Part shown: one piece after another, positions 50,677 to 56,590 of the stretch
Layout: the number at the start of each line of letters is the position of its first letter
Numbering within the stretch: position 1 is the first letter of the stretch
NCBI GenBank assembly: GCA_016705235.1
Contig: JADIYP010000006.1
Span: 558,001 to 622,000, forward strand
Direction of reading: 5' to 3'
DNA from: Candidatus Leptovillus affinis
GTDB taxonomy: Bacteria; Chloroflexota; Anaerolineae; Promineifilales; Promineifilaceae
Length of the DNA: 64,000 nt
The notes under the pieces: generated by a model
Database searches by the model: none
What the model saw: only the letters and a program-made list of their open reading frames with translations
What the model was told of the DNA's origin: nothing
Translations under genes and position numbers: made by a program

Positions 50677-52641
50677 ATGTTCCATAGAATCCTGGTTATT
50701 TTCGCTTTGGTTGCCGGAGGGTTTTTTACGACACACCTTTTCACTCCGTCCGCACTGGCCGCTACCTGCACCTGGGCCGGCACATCCACCGACTGGGCCG
50801 ACGCAGGTAATTGGACGAATTGCAGTGGGGCAGTACCTGGCGGGGCTGATACGGCCGTTATCCCCGACACCGCCAACGACCCCATCATCAGCGCCAACGC
50901 CGACATCGGCACATTAACCATTCAGTCTGGGGCCATAGTTACCATCAATACGGCCGTCACCCTCACTGCCGGCAGCCTGAACCTCAGCGGCACACTCACC
51001 GGCGGCGGCGACATCACGGTGTCCCTGACGGCCGTGTGGAACACCGGCGGCGTCATGAGCGGCAGCGGCGAAACCCACATCATGGGGTCAGCCACATTCG
51101 ATTTAAGCGCTTATAGCGTCGATTTAATCGGCCGTACCGTGCGTAACGAAGGAGCCATGACCTGGACTGGCCCGTCCACCATCTGGGCCTCGGCTGGCGC
51201 AGCCTTCATCAACGAGGCCGCCGGGACCATCAACGCCCAGGCAACTGCCGGAAATCTCGAATGGCACGGAAATGGTTTACCATTTCAAAATGATGGAGCT
51301 ATCACCGTCAACGGGCTTAACGATTATGGCCTAATAATAGGCGGCGCATTCAGCAACGACGGCAGCGTCACTCTGCAAAATAGTTGGCTGCGCATGCAAT
51401 ATGGCAGCACCAGCAGCGGTGATTTTTTGGGCGGAAGCGGGACTTATTTGTTCGTAGGGGATAGTTATGCCCCTACGCTGCAAGACTTTACCTTCAGTGC
51501 AGGCTCAAATATCACCATTGAATACGTATACATTTCTTATGTTGGCACAGTGAACGTGAGCGGTTATTATGATGCCAGCGGGGCAAACGGCCGTACAACG
51601 ATAACCAGCAGCGCAGGCGGCGCTACACTCAACTTTACGCCAGACGCCACCATTGTCAGCCTGGGCAATCGCCTGGACATTTCAGGTAATCCAACGGTTA
51701 ATTTGAGTAGTGGCAGCCCAATTTCTGTGCCCCGCATTGAGCAAACCGGCACGCTGACCGGCACCGATAACATTACTGTCACCAGTTTGTACAATTGGAG
51801 CGCAGGCACGTTAGGGGGGTCAGGGGTGCTGACCCTGGCGGAAGGGGCTACCATGTACCCCAGAGGAACAGTGGCGAAGAGTTTGAACGGCCGTGCCATC
51901 ACCAATCACGGCACAATTGCCTGGCTGCAAACCGGCTCCATCAACGGCAGCAACGGCGCTACTCTGGACAACTATGGCAGCTTTGATGCCCGGGATAATG
52001 CCACCTTCACCGGCGAAGCGGACGTCGTCTTCAACAACTACGACACCCTCATCAAGTCCAGCGGCACGCAAACAACCACTCTGGACATTGTTTTCAACAA
52101 CTATGGCATCATTCGCCCCGAATCCGGCCAGATCGCTTTCACCTATGGCGATGTGGCGCTGCCCCCCGCCAGCGCCACCAACCTGAACGGCGGCAGCCTG
52201 GAAGTAGACGGACTGTTGGATATTCAGGGCGGCGCGGTAACAGGCAGCGGCGCAATTTTGGGCGATGTGCAAAATGGCGGTCTGATCGCTCCAGGACAGT
52301 CGCCCGGCGACATCACCATTCAAGGCAGCTACACCCAAACAGTTTCCGGCACGCTGACCATGGAACTGGGAATTGCCGCGCAAGATTTCCTGACTGTGAC
52401 CGGCACAGCCGCCTTAACCGGAACGCTTGAAATCAACTTGCTGGAAGGCTACACGCCGGCGCCGCTAGACAATTTCCGGATTTTGGCTTACACAAGCCAT
52501 TCAGGGGAATTTGGCACGCTGCGGCTGCCGACTTTGTCTGGGGGATTAGGCTGGGATGTGGTCTATGAACCAGATGGCGTCTATGCGCAGGTGGCGCAAA
52601 AAGAATACTTTTTATACCTGCCCATCGCCATCAAACCGTAA
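50677..52641 (+). CDS. Secreted beta-rich (adhesin-like) cell-surface protein
   Basis: The 654-residue protein has a Sec signal peptide (cleavage near SALAATC) and then a G-, T-, S- and N-rich repeat region with short strands such as LNLSGTLTGGGDITV and LEVDGLLDIQGGAVTGSGAI, as in right-handed beta-helix adhesins with autotransporter-like repeats. Near 590-640 a folded region ends FGTLRLPTLSGGLGWDVVYE. The last residues, KEYFLYLPIAIKP, resemble the FYMPIVYG stretch of the other secreted protein. There is no beta-barrel or LPXTG. The start follows AAAGGAGG. It is probably a surface protein attached to the cell or sheath. Confidence 0.78.
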   Translation: MFHRILVIFALVAGGFFTTHLFTPSALAATCTWAGTSTDWADAGNWTNCSGAVPGGADTAVIPDTANDPIISANADIGTLTIQSGAIVTINTAVTLTAGSLNLSGTLTGGGDITVSLTAVWNTGGVMSGSGETHIMGSATFDLSAYSVDLIGRTVRNEGAMTWTGPSTIWASAGAAFINEAAGTINAQATAGNLEWHGNGLPFQNDGAITVNGLNDYGLIIGGAFSNDGSVTLQNSWLRMQYGSTSSGDFLGGSGTYLFVGDSYAPTLQDFTFSAGSNITIEYVYISYVGTVNVSGYYDASGANGRTTITSSAGGATLNFTPDATIVSLGNRLDISGNPTVNLSSGSPISVPRIEQTGTLTGTDNITVTSLYNWSAGTLGGSGVLTLAEGATMYPRGTVAKSLNGRAITNHGTIAWLQTGSINGSNGATLDNYGSFDARDNATFTGEADVVFNNYDTLIKSSGTQTTTLDIVFNNYGIIRPESGQIAFTYGDVALPPASATNLNGGSLEVDGLLDIQGGAVTGSGAILGDVQNGGLIAPGQSPGDITIQGSYTQTVSGTLTMELGIAAQDFLTVTGTAALTGTLEINLLEGYTPAPLDNFRILAYTSHSGEFGTLRLPTLSGGLGWDVVYEPDGVYAQVAQKEYFLYLPIAIKP

Positions 52642-52650
52642 TCAATCGCG

Positions 52651-52688
52651 CGCCGCGCAGATGGGTTGATCTGCGCGGCGTGTTTTTT
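52651..52688 (+). terminator. Rho-independent terminator
   Basis: CGCCGCGCAGAT and ATCTGCGCGGCG form a perfect 12-bp stem with a GGGTTG loop, then TGTTTTTT. It ends the adhesin-like gene; the T-run overlaps the stop codon of the convergent hypE. Confidence 0.95.
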
Positions 52689-53754
52689 AGCAAATGCGGG
52701 GCAGCATTTCGCCCATGAGCATGTCGACGATGCGGGTGCTGCCGAAACTGGTTTTCAGGAGGACACGGCCGTTAGCCTCCCCCACTACCTCGCCAATCGC
52801 CACCGCGTCCATGCCGTAGGGCGATTGGCGCATCGCCGCCAACACCTTATCGGCGTCTTGCGCAGCCACCAGAGCCACCAGCTTACCCTCGTTGGCGATA
52901 TACAAGGGATCAAAACCCAACATTTCGCAGGCTGCCCGCACGCCGGGGCGAATGGGCAGCTTTTGTTCATGAATCACAATCCCCACGTTAGACTGGCGGG
53001 CAATTTCATTGAGCGTGGTCCCCAAACCGCCGCGCGTTGGATCGCGCAGCACATGGACATTGTCGCTGGCGTCCAACATGGCGGCCACCATCTGATTGAG
53101 CGGCGCAACATCGCTCTGAATATCCGTCTCGAACCCCAAATCGCCCCGCGCGCCCAACACGGCAATGCCATGATCGCCCAATGTGCCGGATAATAGCACC
53201 ACGTCGCCCGGCTGCGCCTGCGCGCCGCCAATCACCGTCGCCGGGAGCATCACCCCAACTCCGGCGGTGTTGATGTAGATGCCATCCGCCTTGCCGCGCT
53301 CCACGACTTTGGTGTCGCCGGCCACAATTTGCACCCCGGCTTCAGCCGCCGCTGCCTGCATCGACTCCACAATGCGCTCCAGCAAGCCAATTTCCAATCC
53401 TTCTTCCAGGATAAAGCCTACGGTCAGGTAAAGGGGCTGCGCGCCCATCATGGCCACATCGTTGACCGTGCCGCACACGGCCAGTTTGCCAATGTCGCCG
53501 CCAGGGAAAAACAGCGGCCACACGACATGCGAATCGGTGCTGATGGCTAATTGGGTGCAGCTAATTTGCACCACCCCGGCATCATCGCCGGCGCGCAAGA
53601 CGGGGTTGTCGAAGGAAGGCAAAAAGCGGGCGGCGATTAGATCATGTGAAAGCTTGCCGCCGCTGCCATGCCCCAAAATCACTGTGCCCCGGTCGCGGAT
53701 GGGCATGGGGCAGAAGGGGGAATCTATGTAGACGGGTTCGGTTTGGTTGGACAT
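52687..53754 (-). CDS. hypE: Hydrogenase maturation factor HypE
   Basis: The 355-residue protein has the PurM-like ATP-binding pattern: ILGHGSGGKLSHDLI, LRAGDDAGVVQI, TVNDVAMMGAQPLYLTV, GVQIVAGDTKVVERG, LRDPTRGGLGTTLNEIA. The last residues are MLPRIC, and the C-terminal Cys is the one carbamoylated by HypF and dehydrated to thiocyanate for the Fe(CN)2CO group of [NiFe] hydrogenases. It is the last gene of the hyp run. Hydrogenase subunits are elsewhere in the genome. Confidence 0.97.
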   Translation of the reverse strand: MSNQTEPVYIDSPFCPMPIRDRGTVILGHGSGGKLSHDLIAARFLPSFDNPVLRAGDDAGVVQISCTQLAISTDSHVVWPLFFPGGDIGKLAVCGTVNDVAMMGAQPLYLTVGFILEEGLEIGLLERIVESMQAAAAEAGVQIVAGDTKVVERGKADGIYINTAGVGVMLPATVIGGAQAQPGDVVLLSGTLGDHGIAVLGARGDLGFETDIQSDVAPLNQMVAAMLDASDNVHVLRDPTRGGLGTTLNEIARQSNVGIVIHEQKLPIRPGVRAACEMLGFDPLYIANEGKLVALVAAQDADKVLAAMRQSPYGMDAVAIGEVVGEANGRVLLKTSFGSTRIVDMLMGEMLPRIC

Positions 53755-53764
53755 GAGTTGGCCT

Positions 53765-53877
53765 TTAGATTTTTGGCGGGTTTGTTGGTTTGGTGGGTTT
53801 GTTGGGGTTGTTGGTTTGTTGGTTTGTTGGGGTTGATAGTACAGGAAACCAACCTAACCAACTAACCAACCTCTTTT
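53765..53877. repeat. TTGGTTTG-rich low-complexity hairpin
   Basis: Irregular TTGGTTTG- and GTTTGTTG-type units, mostly eight bases apart, are followed by a complementary CCAACC-TAACCAACTAACCAACC stretch, so the region can fold. It separates hypE from the methyltransferase gene, whose last codons fall in its right arm. It has the same 3'-end position as the heptamer repeats, with a different unit. Confidence 0.65.
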
Positions 53878-54431
53878 TCCGCAATCACCCAGGCGGCGAA
53901 ACGGCCGTCGCTCTCAATGCTTGTTTGCAGCCCACAGGCGGCCGCCATATCGCGGATCGCTTCAGGATAATAAAATTTGCTGCGCATGAGCGCAACTTTT
54001 TCAGCCACGGCCACAAACTTCACGCTCAAGCGGTGCAGGTCTGGCTCTTCAATCACCAGCCTCCCGCCGGGCTTCAAAACGCGGGCCAGGTCGGCAATGG
54101 CTAAGCGTTGATTGGCGAAGTGATGCAGTGCGTCCACCACCATCACCCGGTCGAAGCTGTTGTCGGCGAAGGGCAGCCTTTCCACGCCGCCCACCACCGG
54201 GCAGCAGACCGCTTTGGCACGCGCTTCGGCCAGCATCTTGGCTGATTCATCGGCGATGACCATGTGTTGGACATACGGCCGTAACTGCCCCGACACCCGC
54301 CCCGTACCGCCGCCAGCATCCAGCAAATTGCCCGCCACCGGCAAATCCAGCAGCTTCAGCCACCGCTCCGGGTTCGGCGGCGGGATAAATCGTTCATAAA
54401 AAGGGGCCAACAGGCCAAAGTGATCCAGCAT
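53862..54431 (-). CDS. Class I SAM-dependent methyltransferase in the hyp run
   Basis: The 189-residue protein has the UbiE/Methyltransf_11 order: LLDAGGGTGRVSGQL (motif I), PVVGGVERLPFADNSFDRVM, and LKPGGRLVIEEPDLHR, preceded by HFGLLAPFYERFIPPP. It probably methylates a small molecule or lipid. It lies between hypD and hypE; no link to hydrogenase maturation is known, so it may simply be a passenger. Confidence 0.85.
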   Translation of the reverse strand: MLDHFGLLAPFYERFIPPPNPERWLKLLDLPVAGNLLDAGGGTGRVSGQLRPYVQHMVIADESAKMLAEARAKAVCCPVVGGVERLPFADNSFDRVMVVDALHHFANQRLAIADLARVLKPGGRLVIEEPDLHRLSVKFVAVAEKVALMRSKFYYPEAIRDMAAACGLQTSIESDGRFAAWVIAEKEVG

Positions 54432-54448
54432 ATTGTTTTCTCAAATTG

Positions 54449-54522
54449 GGGGCTGGGGCTTAGAGACTGGGGATTAGGGATTTTCCAATCTCCAGTCCCT
54501 AGTCTCCAGTCTCCAGAACCAA
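54449..54522. repeat. Heptamer-unit hairpin (GGAGACT/AGTCTCC units) at the hypD 3' end
   Basis: The plus strand shows GGGGCTTAGAGACTGGGGATTAGGG-like units, then AATCTCC-AGTCCCT-AGTCTCC-AGTCTCC. It encodes the last residues of HypD (LETGD) and its stop codon. The unit is the same as at 10197-10243. Confidence 0.75.
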
Positions 54523-55605
54523 ATCGCGCCGGTAGCGATAATACGCGGCGCACGCGCCTTCGCCGGAGACCATGGTTGCGCCAAGCGGGTGTTCCGGCGA
54601 ACATTCTTTGCCAAAGGCAGAGCACTCATTGGGTTTTTTCAGGCCCTGCAAAATCAGGCCGGCAATACACAAAGGCGATTCTTCCGGCTGAATGGTAGCC
54701 ACGTCGAAGCGGGTTTCAGCGTTGAAATCGGCAAATTCGGGGCGCAAACACCAGCCGCTCTGGGGGATAACGCCAATACCGCGCCACTTCCGGTCGCACT
54801 CCATGAAGACCCGGTTGATGACCACCTGCGCCGGTTTATTGCCGTCGAAAGTGACAGCACGGCCGTATCCATTCTCCACCTCACAACGCCCCTCTTCCAA
54901 CTGGCGCACGGTCAGCAAAATGCCCTGCAAAATATCCAGCGGCTCAAAACCGGTCACCACGATGGGCGTCTGATACTGCGCCGCGATGGGCGGGTATTCC
55001 CAATAGCCCATGATGGCGTTCACGTGCCCGGCGGCCAAAAAGCCCTGCACCCGGTTGCGCGGCGAGCCGAGAATGGCGTGCATCGCCGGCGGCACGCGCA
55101 CGTGGGACACCAAAATGCTGAAGTTAGGCACGCCCAACATCTGCGCCTGCACCACGCTCATCGCGTTGGCCGGAGCCGTCGTCTCGAAACCAATCGCAAA
55201 AAACACGACCTGTTTGTCTGGATTTTTCTGGGCAATTTTGACCGCATCAAGCGGCGAATAAACGACGCGCACGTCGCCGCCGGCCGCACGAATGGAAAAC
55301 AAATCTTTGTTCGAGCCGGGCACACGCAGCATGTCGCCAAACGAGGTAAAAATCACGTCCGGGCGGCCGGCGATTTCCAGCGCTTTGTCGATTTGCTCCA
55401 AAGGCGTCACGCACACCGGGCAGCCGGGGCCATGCACCAGTTCGATTTCCGGCGGCAGCAGTTGGTCGATGCCAAAGTGCATGATGGCATGGGTCTGGCC
55501 GCCGCAAATTTCCATGATGGTCCACGGCCGTTTCACCACCCGCCGGATTTCCGCCACCGTCTTCTTCACCAATTCCGCATCGCGGAATTCATCCATGTAT
55601 TTCAT
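54499..55605 (-). CDS. hypD: Hydrogenase maturation factor HypD
   Basis: The 368-residue protein has the HypD signatures MEICGGQTHAIMHFGID, LVHGPGCPVCVTPLEQID, FFAIGFETTAPANAM, and C-terminal Cys in KECSPEHPLGA and GACAAYYRY for the [4Fe-4S] cluster. It joins HypC to build the Fe(CN)2CO unit. The C terminus (LVLETGD) is partly encoded by the heptamer repeat. The gap to hypC is about 120 bases and unusually rich in homopolymers. Confidence 0.97.
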   Translation of the reverse strand: MKYMDEFRDAELVKKTVAEIRRVVKRPWTIMEICGGQTHAIMHFGIDQLLPPEIELVHGPGCPVCVTPLEQIDKALEIAGRPDVIFTSFGDMLRVPGSNKDLFSIRAAGGDVRVVYSPLDAVKIAQKNPDKQVVFFAIGFETTAPANAMSVVQAQMLGVPNFSILVSHVRVPPAMHAILGSPRNRVQGFLAAGHVNAIMGYWEYPPIAAQYQTPIVVTGFEPLDILQGILLTVRQLEEGRCEVENGYGRAVTFDGNKPAQVVINRVFMECDRKWRGIGVIPQSGWCLRPEFADFNAETRFDVATIQPEESPLCIAGLILQGLKKPNECSAFGKECSPEHPLGATMVSGEGACAAYYRYRRDLVLETGD

Positions 55606-55726
55606 AAGCGTTTTCCAGCCTCACAGGAGCTCCAAAGGGCACCCCCCCAAGGGGAAAAAAACCCAAAATCCCCAAAAAAACCGAAAAAACCGTCACCGTC
55701 CTATTTTCAAGGGAGAATTTACCGTG
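55606..55726. other. Homopolymer-rich hypC-hypD gap
   Basis: The 121 bases between hypC and hypD hold C7, A7, A4, A7 and A6 runs separated by short C or G runs. No hairpin with T-run or promoter was clear. Such runs are prone to slippage, but they are outside coding sequence. Confidence 0.6.
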
Positions 55727-55993
55727 TTAGCCCGTTCGCTCTTCGGGCAGCACGCCCAATTCCTCGTCGATATTGGCAATTTCATCCAGCAGGCGCAGGG
55801 TTTCCATGGCCTCTTCTTCGCTGATCTGGCTGATGGCGAAACCGACGTGGATGATGGTGTACTCGCCAATTTTAGCTTCCGGCACATACGCCAGGCACGC
55901 CTCGCGGGTCACGCCGCCAAAATCCACCTTGCCCATCGGCAGGCCGCCCGCTTCATAAATTTCTACAATTTTTCCAGGTACACCTAAGCACAT
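55727..55993 (-). CDS. hypC: Hydrogenase maturation chaperone HypC
   Basis: The 88-residue protein starts MCLGVPGKIVEIYEAGG, the required MC(L/I)(G/A)(V/I)P terminus whose Cys2 holds the iron group and contacts HypD. The rest (VDFGGVTREACLAYVPEAKI, YTIIHVGFAIS) matches the OB-like fold. The length is normal. It lies just downstream of a toxin-antitoxin pair in the transcript order. Confidence 0.97.
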   Translation of the reverse strand: MCLGVPGKIVEIYEAGGLPMGKVDFGGVTREACLAYVPEAKIGEYTIIHVGFAISQISEEEAMETLRLLDEIANIDEELGVLPEERTG

Positions 55994-56005
55994 AGTTTCC
56001 TCTTG

Positions 56006-56320
56006 TTATGCATCATGCATCATGGCAGAATTTTCAGTTTTACGCTTTTTGGGAATCAAGGCGATCAAGTTACGAAGGGCTTCGTTTACTGACTCGGAGT
56101 CAGGGAAATATTCCCGCACGTCAGGTTCCAGAACAACAGCGCCCTCTTCCAAGGTGAAATAATGAACTTCAATTTCCCCGTCCTCCTTCATAATTCGGAC
56201 GGTATGTCCGGCACGATAGGCCTCGTGATATTTGCCGCGCTTGCCATCGCCCATTTGAGAAAAATCATACTCGGGCAGCATGTCATCAGCTTCTTCTGGA
56301 GATTTAGTTGGCTTTTTCAT
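56006..56320 (-). CDS. Antitoxin partner of the BrnT-like toxin
   Basis: The 104-residue protein starts MKKPTKSPEEADDMLPEYDF and contains SVNEALRNLIAL in its C-terminal part, PDSESVNEALR being common in small proteins encoded next to BrnT/DUF497 toxins. The middle reads YRAGHTVRIMKEDGEIEVHY. No helix-turn-helix of the BrnA type is obvious. Its start overlaps the end of the toxin gene by 17 bases. Antitoxin status is inferred from position. Confidence 0.75.
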   Translation of the reverse strand: MKKPTKSPEEADDMLPEYDFSQMGDGKRGKYHEAYRAGHTVRIMKEDGEIEVHYFTLEEGAVVLEPDVREYFPDSESVNEALRNLIALIPKKRKTENSAMMHDA

Positions 56321-56585
56321 AATAGCTCTGCTCAGACTTCGTTGCCTTTCGACCACTAATAATGCGAATAACGCCCTCGCGCTCAGTATGAACAACGATT
56401 AATATCCGCGCCTTCTCGGACATTCCAATGTTGATGAAGCGTATTTCATCGTCTGAATGTTTCTTATCTAAAAATGTTAGCAGAAAAGGATCATTGAAGA
56501 CAGTCTTGGCTTCAAAAAAATCTACCTGGTGTTTCCGCAAGTTTTTTCTTTCTTTTTCTTCATCCCACTCAAAAATCAAACTCAT
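56304..56585 (-). CDS. BrnT-family toxin (DUF497)
   Basis: The 93-residue protein begins LIFEWDEEKERKNLRKHQVD and contains FFEAKTVFNDPFLL, RFINIGMSEKARILIVVHTE, and VIRIISGRKATKSEQSYYE. These are the BrnT features (EWDxxK..N..KH, RxIxxR+A). BrnT is an RNase-fold type II toxin neutralised by a cognate antitoxin. It starts five bases after hypF ends, so the pair is embedded in the hyp transcript. The toxin comes first, the usual brnT-brnA order. Confidence 0.88.
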   Translation of the reverse strand: MSLIFEWDEEKERKNLRKHQVDFFEAKTVFNDPFLLTFLDKKHSDDEIRFINIGMSEKARILIVVHTEREGVIRIISGRKATKSEQSYYEKAN

Positions 56586-56590
56586 GGTGG

